Shown: positions 36,194 through 44,475, counted from the stretch's first letter. The stretch is DNA of 64,000 nt from Marivivens sp. (GCA_024642115.1 JAHEBU010000005.1:124001-188000); one strand, 5' to 3'. Notes: a model not told the origin generated them from the letters alone. Made by a program: numbers and translations.

Positions 36194-36343
36194 CTAAATA
36201 ACTCGGGTCGTCCAAAAATCGTGCTCTTGGTATTTTCTCAAGTCAACGGGGGTAAAATTGACCCGTGGCGGATATTCCGAGTCTCGGCCATTTTTGGCCG
36301 ATACCGTCCCGCCCTCAAATTCGATGCCATAACGACCACACAT
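36194..36343 (-). CDS. 49-codon ORF beginning MCGRYG
   Basis: This short ORF is preceded by a strong ribosome site (AAGGGGGCGG just before the ATG). The protein begins MCGRYG, the start of SRAP/YedK/HMCES proteins in which Cys2 becomes the catalytic residue that cross-links abasic DNA. It stops after 49 residues, far shorter than an SRAP domain (about 220), and the rest does not clearly match. It could be a remnant of such a gene, or an unrelated small protein. It diverges from pncB. Confidence 0.35.
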   Translation of the reverse strand: MCGRYGIEFEGGTVSAKNGRDSEYPPRVNFTPVDLRKYQEHDFWTTRVI

Positions 36344-36403
36344 CCGCCCCCTTGCCACGCCCACCCCCCCTTGCTCTAACCGTTCCGCAGCAAGGAGCCT
36401 CCA

Positions 36404-37696
36404 ATGGTCGACATCGCCACCCGCGTCTGGAACCACAAGTGGAAGATCGACCCGATCGTCCGGTCCCTCATCGACACGGATTTCTACAAACTGCTCATGT
36501 GCCAGTCGATCCACCGCAACCATCCCGACACCACGGTCACGTTCAGCCTCATCAACCGGTCCACGAAAATCCGGTTGGCCGATCTGGTGGACGAAGGGGA
36601 GCTGCGGGAACAGCTCGACCACATCCGCACGCTGTCCCTCACGCGGGGGGAATCGACGTGGATGCGGGGGAACACGTTCTACGGCAAACGGCAGATGTTC
36701 ACGCCCGCCTTCATGGACTGGTTCGAAAACCTGCGGCTGCCGCCCTACCACCTCGAAAAACACGACGGGCAATATGAACTGACCTTCGAAGGCAAATGGC
36801 CCGAGGTCATGCTGTGGGAAATCCCCGCGTTGGCGGTGCTCATGGAACTGCGCAGCCGTGCGGTCCTGCGCGACATGGGGCGGTTCGAACTTCAGGTGCT
36901 CTATGCCCGCGCCATGACCAAGCTGTGGGAAAAGGTCGAACGGCTGCGCACCATCCCCGACCTGCGGCTGGCGGACTTTGGCACGCGGCGGCGGCATTCC
37001 TTCCTCTGGCAGGACTGGTGCGTGCAGGCGATGGAGGAGGGGCTGGGGGGCAACTTCACCGGCACCTCCAACTGCCTGATCGCGAAAAACCGCGATCTCG
37101 AGGCGATCGGGACCAACGCCCACGAACTGCCCATGGTCTACTCCGCGCTGGCCGACAGCGACGAAGGCTTGCGGCAGGCGCCCTACGACGTGCTGCGCGA
37201 CTGGCAGGACGAACACGACGGCAACCTGCGGCTGATCCTGCCCGACACCTACGGGACCAAGGGGTTTCTGGACCACGCGCCCGACTGGCTGGCAGGGTGG
37301 ACAGGGATGCGGATCGATTCCGGCGACCCGGCCACCGGGGCGGAAACGGCGATTGCCTGGTGGAAATCACGGGGCGAGGACCCCACGAAAAAACTGGTCA
37401 TCTTCTCGGACGGGCTGGACGTGGACAAGATCGAGGAGCTGGCCACCCAATTCCGCGGCCGCGTCCGGGTGTCGTTCGGCTGGGGCACGCTGCTGACCAA
37501 CGACTTCACCGGACTGGTGGAGGACGACGCACTGGCGCCGTTTTCGCTGGTCTGCAAAGCGGTCGCGGCCAACGGACGCCCCACAGTCAAGCTCAGCGAC
37601 AACCCGAACAAGGCAATGGGTCCGAAAGCCGAGATCGAGCGGTACAAGCGGGTGTTCGGGGTGGGAGAGCAGGAGAGGGTGGAGGTTGTGGTTTAA
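36404..37696 (+). CDS. pncB: Nicotinate phosphoribosyltransferase PncB
   Basis: A canonical AAGGAG precedes the ATG by seven bases. The 430-residue enzyme has the family motifs [23 protein letters not shown] (with the autophosphorylated His of the family), [18 protein letters not shown] and RIDSGDP. It joins nicotinate to PRPP in the Preiss-Handler route to NAD, downstream of PncA. The stop overlaps the end of a converging 68-codon ORF by two bases, exactly where base composition drops. Confidence 0.95.
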   Translation: MVDIATRVWNHKWKIDPIVRSLIDTDFYKLLMCQSIHRNHPDTTVTFSLINRSTKIRLADLVDEGELREQLDHIRTLSLTRGESTWMRGNTFYGKRQMFTPAFMDWFENLRLPPYHLEKHDGQYELTFEGKWPEVMLWEIPALAVLMELRSRAVLRDMGRFELQVLYARAMTKLWEKVERLRTIPDLRLADFGTRRRHSFLWQDWCVQAMEEGLGGNFTGTSNCLIAKNRDLEAIGTNAHELPMVYSALADSDEGLRQAPYDVLRDWQDEHDGNLRLILPDTYGTKGFLDHAPDWLAGWTGMRIDSGDPATGAETAIAWWKSRGEDPTKKLVIFSDGLDVDKIEELATQFRGRVRVSFGWGTLLTNDFTGLVEDDALAPFSLVCKAVAANGRPTVKLSDNPNKAMGPKAEIERYKRVFGVGEQERVEVVV

Positions 37697-37703
37697 GAAC
37701 CAC
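37688..37703. terminator. Hairpin shared by converging pncB and 68-codon ORF ends
   Basis: GTGGTT-TAAG-AACCAC is a perfect six-base-pair stem spanning the stop codons of both converging genes. It is short and lacks T-runs, so it is at most a weak bidirectional terminator. Confidence 0.25.
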
Positions 37704-37899
37704 CGAGATATCCAAACCGCTTTGCCTGTTCAGTTATCTTCTCTCGGAGCTCAATTTTCCTTTTCTCATCAATACCATAACCGAACGATATGACTCCTGC
37801 TTTCGATGGAGCTTCTTCAGCCTTTTGAGGACGGCTTGCTGAAGCATTGAAAACAAGCATAAAGGACTTCTGTCTCACGATTGGTGCATCTTGCGACAT
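37693..37899 (-). CDS. Small protein downstream of the AvcD-like deaminase
   Basis: The 68-residue product begins [20 protein letters not shown] and ends in a charged helix ([20 protein letters not shown]) and GYLGGS. I recognise no domain. It lies 18 bases after the deaminase stop on the same strand, shares its AT-rich composition, and has an AGGG about 12 bases before the ATG. I infer it belongs to the same acquired defence unit. It could be a regulator or accessory protein, or a small ORF without function. Confidence 0.5.
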   Translation of the reverse strand: MSQDAPIVRQKSFMLVFNASASRPQKAEEAPSKAGVISFGYGIDEKRKIELREKITEQAKRFGYLGGS

Positions 37900-37917
37900 G
37901 TCTCGACACCCTGTTTG

Positions 37918-39537
37918 TCAAGAGACTTTTACCGTCTCCATTTCTTTGATTCGTATGATAACACTTTCTTCGTGCCTTGTGAATCCATCCATTGGAGGGG
38001 GCAGAACAGGAAGTGCCTCAGATTTTAGCAAACTGACGGCCTTCCCTTCCTTCGGCTTGCGTTCGGTACGGACTTGAAAAAGCTTCAATGATACACTCGG
38101 ACCAACGCCTTCGTATTGTAAAAATGAGACCTTCTTCTTCTCGGGAGTCAAAGAAATGGCATCGCCATGAAGTTCCATCGCAAGACTCTTAGAATACGGT
38201 TCTATATAAATGACCTTCGATATTCCAGCAGCGACGATGTGCCTCGCGCAGTTGTGGCAAGGAAATGTGGTCGTATATAATGTCGAGCCGACAAGGTTGG
38301 ATTTCCCCACCCTTGCCGCGGAAATTATTGCCTCCATTTCGGCATGAATTGATCTACTGTATTCAATTAAGCTTTTCATCGGCGTCGTTAATAGAGCGTC
38401 TTTAACTTCCTTAAAGCTGGCAACCTTCGAAGAAACGTTATTTTTCTCAAGAATTTTTGACAATTCCTCGGTTATCAAAAGCCCAGCGTTGCTTATCGCG
38501 TCAAAAACCTCTTTGTAGAGCGCCGCCTTTTTGAGGTCATTGTGGCAACTGCAGTCTCTCCATTTATAACAGCGATGATCATTTTTGCCGTGATCATCAG
38601 AGTATAATCCACCACCAGCTCGCGGAACATCATTCCAACCGACACTGATAAATTCCCCGGCTGACGAATATATTGCAGCGCCAACCTGTCGCGATAGGCA
38701 AGCAGATTTGGATGCAGCAGACACTGCGGAATACATTCCTGATTCTTCTAAATTCGGTGTATGTACGGTGATGCCAAAAACAATTTCTAAAAACCGGTGT
38801 AAAGATTGCTTAAGATTCTCTGTATTTTCTTTATCGTTTCGAACAAAAAAGTCGGACAAGTGGGCGGTTTTACTAACCTTTTGACCGTGATCGTCTGCAG
38901 TATCGTTGTCGTCTTTCGTAAATATTGTGGAAATGCTTGTTCTAGTAACGCCATTTGTCGACAAGCGAAGCTCTCTAACATTTTCAGGCGCAAAAACAGT
39001 AAATTGCCAATATAGACCGCCATACGTTTCGCGAAATAGATCCACTTCACTTTGATGTTTTAGGGAGTCTATTATGGTTGCTCGACGCAGCGGCATATGA
39101 ACCGTTGGGCGGTTTGTGTCATCTGATTTGTCAAGATCAGCTCTTGAAAACCCAATTTCTTCAATTGCTTTAGCCGCTAAATAATTATCGCCAAATTTAG
39201 CTCGAAGTTTGGTGCCCGCTTCCTGCAATTGAGTAATACGTTCAGATGCCGAACTATAAGAAATTATGGCTTCGGCTTTATCACAGTTCGTTTCAATTAT
39301 TGTACTCAACTTGATTATCGTAACGGATTCATATCCGTATTCTGATCTTAATATCTCGGCAACTTCCTTAGCGGTAGTTGAGACGCCTGCGCCAACTGCA
39401 CCGACGAGGCCAATAACTAATTCCGCTGTTGGACGGGCGACCGACCCGAGTTCTGTACTTTGGTTCAAATGAGTACTACTATTTGTGGGTGTCGACCGCT
39501 TCTTTATTTTTTCTGCTAGTGCCATTACCTGATCCAT
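37918..39537 (-). CDS. avcD: AvcD-type anti-phage deoxycytidylate/dCTP deaminase with P-loop domain
   Basis: The 539-residue protein has an N-terminal P-loop kinase-like domain (GLVGAVGAGVST, 43-54) and a C-terminal zinc cytidine-deaminase domain with HAEMEAI (His398, Glu400) and PCHNC (Cys427, Cys430). An additional Cys/His group (HRCYKWRDCSCHND) precedes it. This two-domain layout is that of AvcD/DCD defence proteins, which on phage infection deaminate dCMP/dCTP and drain the dCTP pool. The deaminase motifs are intact. The gene is strongly AT-rich (near 40% GC by eye) in a GC-rich chromosome, consistent with a defence gene acquired by transfer. In Vibrio a small RNA, AvcI, lies 5' of avcD and holds it inactive. 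The start at 39537 is the longest; Met5 is possible. Confidence 0.85.
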   Translation of the reverse strand: MDQVMALAEKIKKRSTPTNSSTHLNQSTELGSVARPTAELVIGLVGAVGAGVSTTAKEVAEILRSEYGYESVTIIKLSTIIETNCDKAEAIISYSSASERITQLQEAGTKLRAKFGDNYLAAKAIEEIGFSRADLDKSDDTNRPTVHMPLRRATIIDSLKHQSEVDLFRETYGGLYWQFTVFAPENVRELRLSTNGVTRTSISTIFTKDDNDTADDHGQKVSKTAHLSDFFVRNDKENTENLKQSLHRFLEIVFGITVHTPNLEESGMYSAVSAASKSACLSRQVGAAIYSSAGEFISVGWNDVPRAGGGLYSDDHGKNDHRCYKWRDCSCHNDLKKAALYKEVFDAISNAGLLITEELSKILEKNNVSSKVASFKEVKDALLTTPMKSLIEYSRSIHAEMEAIISAARVGKSNLVGSTLYTTTFPCHNCARHIVAAGISKVIYIEPYSKSLAMELHGDAISLTPEKKKVSFLQYEGVGPSVSLKLFQVRTERKPKEGKAVSLLKSEALPVLPPPMDGFTRHEESVIIRIKEMETVKVS

Positions 39538-39740
39538 CCCAGTTAACTTAGTAGTTCTCTAAATCTATTGTATTTTCAACTAAAAGCTGTAGTACGCAAG
39601 AAAATTCTACTGACGTAGGCAAACCAAATTTATGGTCGAAATATTTGACGCCTATATGCACATACACCTTCTTTGAGAAACATACTTGGTCCTCATTCAC
39701 ACCCCGTTAACGAAAAAACCAAACAAAATCAAAGCCTCAG
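39538..39740 (-). ncRNA. AT-rich leader of the deaminase gene, candidate AvcI-like RNA region
   Basis: About 200 bases without a convincing ORF separate the deaminase start from the arfB terminator. They share the AT-rich composition of the island. By comparison with Vibrio avcI-avcD, where the inhibitory RNA lies immediately upstream, this is where such an RNA would be. I see a small hairpin, CTAC-GTCA-GTAG (39608-39619, as read on the minus strand), and no clear sigma-70 promoter. The call rests on position, not on RNA sequence similarity. Confidence 0.3.
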
Positions 39741-39761
39741 AAAGCGTCCACGCGTGGACGC
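39741..39761 (-). terminator. Rho-independent terminator of arfB
   Basis: GCGTCCACG-CGTGGACGC (39744-39761) is a perfect 18-base palindrome. It is followed, reading the minus strand, by TTTCTGAGGCTTTGATTTTG. It sits 22 bases past the arfB stop and marks the right edge of the AT-rich island. Confidence 0.65.
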
Positions 39762-39783
39762 CTGCCCGGGCACCGCTGACCGC

Positions 39784-40206
39784 TCACTCCTCCCCCTCGA
39801 CCTTCCCCCTCAACGCCTTGACCTCTCCGCGCACCTTTTTCCCCACCAGCCGCCGTTTGACCGACCCCCACGTCGGTTTCGTCGCCACCCGCCGTTTGGG
39901 CGCCACCGTCGCCGCCCGGATCAGCTCGGCCAGCCGGTCCCGCGCGATCTCACGGTTGCGCGCCTGATGCCGCGTGTCCTGCACGAACAGGACAATCGTC
40001 CCTTCGCTGTTCCACCGCGACCCCGCCAGCCGTTTCAACCGCCGCTTGACCGGGTCCGGCAATGACGGCGACCGCTCCGCCTCGAACCGCAACTCCACCG
40101 CCGTGCTGACCTTGTTCACGTTCTGCCCGCCCGGGCCGGACGCCCGCACGAACTGCTCTGTCAGCTCCCAGTCCTCGATCGCGATCTGGTCCGTAATCCG
40201 CAGCAT
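39784..40206 (-). CDS. arfB: Ribosome-rescue peptidyl-tRNA hydrolase ArfB
   Basis: I start it at 40206 (MLRITDQIAIEDWELTEQF) behind AAAGGGGCGG, since the longer start would translate the 11-bp repeat array. The 140-residue protein has the release-factor motif GPGGQNVNKVST (GGQ at 26-28) and the basic C-terminal tail (KRRLVGKKVRGEVKALRGK) that enters the mRNA channel. ArfB frees ribosomes stalled on broken mRNAs. The repeat array ends 16 bases upstream of the start, so it may influence expression. Confidence 0.92.
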   Translation of the reverse strand: MLRITDQIAIEDWELTEQFVRASGPGGQNVNKVSTAVELRFEAERSPSLPDPVKRRLKRLAGSRWNSEGTIVLFVQDTRHQARNREIARDRLAELIRAATVAPKRRVATKPTWGSVKRRLVGKKVRGEVKALRGKVEGEE

Positions 40207-40222
40207 CTGCCGCCCCTTTGTC

Positions 40223-40272
40223 TGCACAGCGTCTGTACAGGCGGTGTACAGCGCGTGTACGGCCTGTGTATC
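40223..40272 (+). repeat. Array of five 11-bp TGTACA repeats, copy 1
   Basis: TGCACA, TGTACA, TGTACA, TGTACG and TGTATC begin at 40223, 40234, 40245, 40256 and 40267, exactly 11 bases apart; consensus TGTACAGSSGK. The 11-base step places each palindromic core on about the same face of the helix. A nearly identical four-unit array lies at 47797-47835 in the same orientation. This copy is immediately upstream of arfB, which is read in the opposite direction. Confidence 0.75.
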
Positions 40273-40286
40273 CCTCAAAACCCCAA

Positions 40287-40320
40287 TGAAAAAGGGCCGC
40301 CCGGCAATCGGACGGCCCTT
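40287..40320 (-). terminator. Rho-independent terminator after the mini-ORF leader
   Basis: AAGGGCCGcCCG (40292-40303) pairs with CGGaCGGCCCTT (40309-40320), 11 of 12 positions matching. On the minus strand the stem is followed by five Ts. It ends a minus-strand transcript arising upstream, between yhhQ and arfB, and would insulate arfB from it. Confidence 0.75.
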
Positions 40321-40397
40321 CCTAAGTCTAGGAGGTGGCGTCGGTTAGGGCTTGCCTAAACGTGCCAACCTGGGATCCTCGTCAGCCAAGGGCTGCC

Positions 40398-40454
40398 TTA
40401 GCTGCGCACCCCCCAAGCTGTCCCGACACACTTCTCCAATACCTTATGATGCAC
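40398..40454 (-). CDS. 18-codon ORF with a near-perfect ribosome-binding site
   Basis: AAGGAGGTGATCC (40456-40468 on the minus strand) is complementary to the whole 3' end of 16S rRNA over 13 bases. It sits seven bases (from AAGGAGG) before a GTG. The ORF encodes about 18 residues (VHHKVLEKCVGTAWGVRS) and stops. About 75 bases of sequence with small hairpins follow, and then the terminator at 40287-40320. The 336 bases between yhhQ and arfB hold nothing else but the repeat array. This resembles a short translated leader or dual-function small RNA. I do not recognise the peptide. Confidence 0.4.
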   Translation of the reverse strand: MHHKVLEKCVGTAWGVRS

Positions 40455-40542
40455 TGGATCACCTCCTTTCAATGGGTTTCGATACCCCGAAGTTGGCACA
40501 TATCTGGTGTACGTCAAGTAAATTTCTACCAAAGAAAGTAGA

Positions 40543-41172
40543 TTATGCGGGGCGTTGCAGCATCCGCCCAACAATGATGCGAAATGGGATCAGCGCGCAG
40601 ATCGCGATGGCCAGCTTGACGCTGAAATCCGCCACCGCCAGCGACACCCAAAGCGGCACGACAGGACCCAAGGTCAGGAACGGCACAGCCTCCTGCGCCC
40701 ACCCGACGGCCCCGTCCGCATTGGCCCCGAATACGTTGAAAACGCTCGAAAATGCGATCGAGAAAAAGATCACCGTATCCAGTGTCGACGACACCAAAGT
40801 GCTGACCAAAGGTGCGCGCCACCACGACCCCGCCCGCAGCCGGTTGAACACGGCCACGTCCATCAGTTGCGCCACCAGAAACGCCGTGGCCGACCCCACC
40901 GCCACCCGCAGCACGACCGCCGGCCCGAATTCCAGCATCACCTGCGTGCCGATCAGCGAACAAATGATCCCCACCACAAACCCCGCCACGACGACCCGCC
41001 GCGCGGCAGCCGCCCCATAGACCCGGTTCATGATGTCCGTCACCAGAAACGCAAAGGGATAGGTGAACGCCCCCCAGGTCAGCAGCCCGCCCACCAGCAG
41101 GAATTGCACAAGGATGTTCGAGGCCACGACGATGATGGCCATGGCGATCACGCCGGGAAGGATGCGGGTCAT
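40543..41172 (-). CDS. yhhQ: Queuosine-precursor transporter (YhhQ family)
   Basis: I start it at 41172 (MTRILPGVIAMAIIVVASNILVQ) because GGA lies ten bases upstream and the longer start adds a non-hydrophobic leader. The 209-residue protein has about six membrane helices and the family segments GAFTYPFAFLVTDIMNRVYG and STLDTVIFFSIAF. YhhQ proteins import preQ0/preQ1 for tRNA queuosine. It lies 79 bases after the phytase-like gene start on the same strand. Confidence 0.9.
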   Translation of the reverse strand: MTRILPGVIAMAIIVVASNILVQFLLVGGLLTWGAFTYPFAFLVTDIMNRVYGAAAARRVVVAGFVVGIICSLIGTQVMLEFGPAVVLRVAVGSATAFLVAQLMDVAVFNRLRAGSWWRAPLVSTLVSSTLDTVIFFSIAFSSVFNVFGANADGAVGWAQEAVPFLTLGPVVPLWVSLAVADFSVKLAIAICALIPFRIIVGRMLQRPA

Positions 41173-41251
41173 GTTGGGTTCCGTTTTGACAAGGGTGCGG
41201 CACTTGGCCCCTTTGGGGGACGCCGCCATCTAGACCCGGACGGTTCCGCCG

Positions 41252-42100
41252 TCAATCCAGCCTGTATTCGACCAACTGGGTCTGCTGGACCGGCAGGAAA
41301 TTATCGTCAGCCACCATCGTCAGCCGGATCGCGCCGGTGTCATCCTGCCAGACAGACAGCCCCTCGAGGTTATCGAACTGGCCGATGCGGGACGAAAACA
41401 CCTCGGCCTCGCCCGATCCATCCAGATTGAACCGGCGCACGCGACTGCGAAATCCGATCCCGGCAAAGTCCCGTTCCAGCACATACAACCGCCCGTCCGG
41501 CCCCACATCGGCCCCCGACAACAGAAAGGGGCCGCGCCTGGGGATCTTGAACGGGATCGACCATGCCCCATTCGCAAAACGGTAGACTTCAAATGGGCGG
41601 TCCGCACGGCCGGACCGTTCGGGCATGGTGTAGAGCGCCCCATCCGGCCCGATTGCCAGCGCCTCGAGCGAGGCATTCTGGATCATCCCCGCGAAATCAG
41701 GATGCGCGGGCAGGGGCGTGGCGCGGTCGGGCGTGGCATAATGCCAGACACGGGCGGGTCCTTCGAACGACACGAACAGGCTGCCATCGGGGGCCAGCGC
41801 CAACCCCTCGCTGTCATCGCGATCCTGTTCGATCGGGCGGCCGTCCTCGTTGCGCAGGCGCATCCGCGTGACGTCAGATGTGCCGGTAATCGCCCCATCC
41901 GTACGGATCAGTCGGCCGCGCCACAGGATGCCCTTGTCGCTCAGCGCGATGAATCCCCGCCCGTCGTCGGTAATCTCAAGCCCCGACAGGCCGCCGAACC
42001 GGGGCAGTGTTTCGGTCCAAGGGTAAATGGACACCAGCGTCGCCTCGGCAGCGGCCGACCCGGCCCAAAGGGCCAGGGCCATCAGAATGACTGGGCGCAT
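41252..42100 (-). CDS. Exported esterase-like/phytase-like beta-propeller protein
   Basis: The 282-residue protein has a signal peptide (MRPVILMALALWAGSAAA) and the phytase-like (esterase-like activity of phytase) fold: GLSGLEITDDGRGFIALSDKG, DDSEGLALAPDGSLFVSFE, LEALAIGPDGALYTMPER and a repeated GPDG pattern, as in a beta-propeller. It is probably periplasmic; the natural substrate is unknown. It starts three bases after the mepA stop, so the two are likely co-transcribed. Confidence 0.85.
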   Translation of the reverse strand: MRPVILMALALWAGSAAAEATLVSIYPWTETLPRFGGLSGLEITDDGRGFIALSDKGILWRGRLIRTDGAITGTSDVTRMRLRNEDGRPIEQDRDDSEGLALAPDGSLFVSFEGPARVWHYATPDRATPLPAHPDFAGMIQNASLEALAIGPDGALYTMPERSGRADRPFEVYRFANGAWSIPFKIPRRGPFLLSGADVGPDGRLYVLERDFAGIGFRSRVRRFNLDGSGEAEVFSSRIGQFDNLEGLSVWQDDTGAIRLTMVADDNFLPVQQTQLVEYRLD

Positions 42101-42103
42101 CGG

Positions 42104-43051
42104 TCAGTCCGACGCCAGCACGGCTTCGCATTGTCCGGGCAACTCCGATACCCGCAGCGGGCCACGCGGTGGCGGCGGGGGCGGGGCGTCGGGATCGCGC
42201 GGCGGCGGGTTGAGGATATTGTTGACCCATTCCTGCGCATCGGCACATCCGTCGCCGGGGGGCGGCGGGGCCTGCTCTTCACAGCCGCGCTGGCCGGCGG
42301 GGCAATGCAGCCGGACGTGGAAATGAAAGTTGTGGCCATACCACGGTCGGATCTTGTTCAGCCAGGTCCGGTCGCCGGTGGCCGCATTGCACAGGGCGAC
42401 CTTGCCGCCCGGAAACAGGAATATGCGGGCAACGCGCGGGTCCTCGGCGGCACGGCGCAGGATTGCCATATGCTGGGGGGTAAAGGCTGCGGTCGCATAG
42501 GCGCCGCTGGCCCGGTCCATCTGGATGCTGGAAATCGATTCCCGCTCGGCCCGTGTCAGGTTCAGGCGGCTGGGCGGCAGCATCCAGATGTCGGCGTCCA
42601 GCCCGGTCTGGTGGCTGGCATGGCCGGTCAGCATCGGCCCGCCGCGCGGCTGGCTCATGTCGCCCACATACAGGCCCGCCCATCCCGGCTGGGTGGCGGC
42701 AAAGGCGCTCAGGTCCTCGACAAAGCTGGCGGTGATGGGCTGGGTCCAGTTGCGGTTGCGGCTCAGGCGCATCGCCTGCCACGTCGGCCCGGTTTCGGGC
42801 AGTTGCACCGCGCCCGCCTGACAGCCGCGCGCATATCCTCCATAACTGGCGGGGGTCTGCCGCGACGCCGCAGCGACCACGCCGAACACCTGTTTGGCGA
42901 CCCGGCTGTCGTTCGACCCTTGGGTCGAAATGCTCGCCCGTGTCAGGTCCTCTTCATCCGCCGGGGTGGCAGAGGATCGGCTGGCACTGTCGGTCTGGCA
43001 GGCGGCCAGCCCCGCAATCAGCGTGAGGGCGAGGAAGCGACTGTATCCCAT
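42104..43051 (-). CDS. mepA: Penicillin-insensitive murein endopeptidase MepA
   Basis: I start it at 43051 (MGYSRFLALTLIAGLAAC) behind GGAG. The longer start at 43321 would overlap the transporter by 300 bases. The 315-residue protein has the M74 zinc motifs HASHQTGLDADIWM and WYGHNFHFHVRLHCP, and cuts D-Ala-mDAP cross-links. The signal ends in a lipobox (LAAC, Cys18), so it seems to be a lipoprotein, unlike E. coli MepA. A Pro-rich insert (PPPPP) lies near the C terminus. The start overlaps the upstream transporter end by 34 bases. Confidence 0.9.
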   Translation of the reverse strand: MGYSRFLALTLIAGLAACQTDSASRSSATPADEEDLTRASISTQGSNDSRVAKQVFGVVAAASRQTPASYGGYARGCQAGAVQLPETGPTWQAMRLSRNRNWTQPITASFVEDLSAFAATQPGWAGLYVGDMSQPRGGPMLTGHASHQTGLDADIWMLPPSRLNLTRAERESISSIQMDRASGAYATAAFTPQHMAILRRAAEDPRVARIFLFPGGKVALCNAATGDRTWLNKIRPWYGHNFHFHVRLHCPAGQRGCEEQAPPPPGDGCADAQEWVNNILNPPPRDPDAPPPPPPRGPLRVSELPGQCEAVLASD

Positions 43052-44415
43052 GAGGCTTGGTCTCCGTCTTTGTCGACCCAGCGTAGCAGGATCAGACCGG
43101 CAAGGAAAAGCAGGATCACCGGCAAAAAGCCCAGTTGGACGTTGCCTGTCAGATACGTGAACACGGTGATGCCCAACGGGGCAAGGAACGCGGTCGCCTT
43201 GCCGGTCAGGGCAAAGAGGCCAAACGCCTCGGCCGGGCGGTCGGGGTGGGTATGGCGGACCATCATCGTCCGGCTGGCCGCATAGATCGACCCGCCCGCG
43301 CCGCCGATGGCCGCCCCGCAAATGTAAAAGATGATGTCAGGCAAGTGCGAGGTTTCCGCGATCGGAAAGCCAAAGACCTGCGTGCGGGACATTCCGATGA
43401 TGAAACAGCTCACCACGATCAGCACCCAGATGCTGGCCTTGATGACCGGCTTGGGGCCGAACCGGCTGTCGGCCAACCCGCCCGCCCAGGTGACAATGGC
43501 CGCCGTAATGGCCCCCACGATCCCGAACACGCCGATCTGGATGATCGACCAGCCCAGAACCAGTTTTGCGTAGACCCCACCAAAGGCGTAAAGCGAATTC
43601 AGCGCGTCGCGGTAGAACATCGAGCCCACAAGGAAATTGAGCATGCTCTTGCGCTTTGCCACACCGCGCAGCGTTGCCATCAGGTCGCCCCAGACCTTGC
43701 CCATGTTGGTCGATCCGCGCGGCACGGTGCGATCATCGCGGACCCACAGGAAAAACGGGATGATGCTGACCATGTACCAGACGGCGATGAACGGCCCCAC
43801 CGACCGCGTGCCTTCGCGCAGCGCCGGGTCCAGCCCGAACAACGGCTTGATCCCCAACAGGGTCACGCCGCTGTCGTTCTCGGCCAACAGCAGCAGCATG
43901 ATGAACAGCGACACCACCCCGCCCCAATACCCAAAGGCCGAGCCGGAGCCGGAAATCCGCCCCACCTCTTCCTTGGTGCCCAGCGACGGCAGAATGGCGT
44001 TTACGAAATTCAGACCGGATTCAGCGGCGATAAAGCCGATGTAAAAGATGATCAGCGTCCACATCAGCGTGGACCCGTCCGGCGTCAGTCCCCACAGCAT
44101 CCATGTGGTGATGACGTAGATGACGCTGAAAAACGCAATCCACGGGATCTTGCGGCCAGAACTGTCGGCAAAGGCTCCTAGAAACGGCGCTGTCAGGGCG
44201 ATCACGATGCCAGACACCGTCTGTCCCGCTGACCAAAGCGACTGCGCCTGCGCGTCGGCGGCGGCGGTGTCCATTCCCGTTCCTGCAAAATAGCTGGTGG
44301 CGACGGCGGCAAAGTAGGGGCCGAAGATAAAGGTCAGACCCAGCGTGTAAAACGGCTGTTGCGCCCAATCATAGGACATCCAGCCCCAGATCCGCTGTTT
44401 CTTGGTGATTGCCAT
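43018..44415 (-). CDS. UMF1-family MFS transporter
   Basis: A 465-residue protein with about 12 membrane helices and the UMF1/Atg22-like opening WGWMSYDWAQQPFYTLGLTF. This family is part of the major facilitator superfamily and is common in Rhodobacterales; substrates are mostly unknown. The 3' end overlaps mepA and the start is 60 bases after the thioesterase-like gene, so one minus-strand operon is likely. Confidence 0.85.
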   Translation of the reverse strand: MAITKKQRIWGWMSYDWAQQPFYTLGLTFIFGPYFAAVATSYFAGTGMDTAAADAQAQSLWSAGQTVSGIVIALTAPFLGAFADSSGRKIPWIAFFSVIYVITTWMLWGLTPDGSTLMWTLIIFYIGFIAAESGLNFVNAILPSLGTKEEVGRISGSGSAFGYWGGVVSLFIMLLLLAENDSGVTLLGIKPLFGLDPALREGTRSVGPFIAVWYMVSIIPFFLWVRDDRTVPRGSTNMGKVWGDLMATLRGVAKRKSMLNFLVGSMFYRDALNSLYAFGGVYAKLVLGWSIIQIGVFGIVGAITAAIVTWAGGLADSRFGPKPVIKASIWVLIVVSCFIIGMSRTQVFGFPIAETSHLPDIIFYICGAAIGGAGGSIYAASRTMMVRHTHPDRPAEAFGLFALTGKATAFLAPLGITVFTYLTGNVQLGFLPVILLFLAGLILLRWVDKDGDQASWDTVASSPSR

Positions 44416-44475
44416 GCCCGCCCCCTGTTTTTCAGCGAATAAGACAGGGAAACCGGGACTCTGGCAAGAAATCCT

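Noticed and set aside
40223-40272. Short regular repeats considered as a CRISPR array
   Set aside because: The unit is 11 bases in total with no unique spacers of CRISPR length, and there are no cas genes.
40454-40470. TGGATCACCTCCTTTC on the plus strand, identical to the 3' end of 16S rRNA
   Set aside because: No upstream 16S sequence is present. On the other strand it is a near-perfect ribosome-binding site followed by a short ORF.
43052-43321. A 90-codon N-terminal extension of mepA
   Set aside because: It lies inside the UMF1 transporter gene, is Arg/Pro-rich like an antisense frame, and would bury the lipoprotein signal that starts at 43051.
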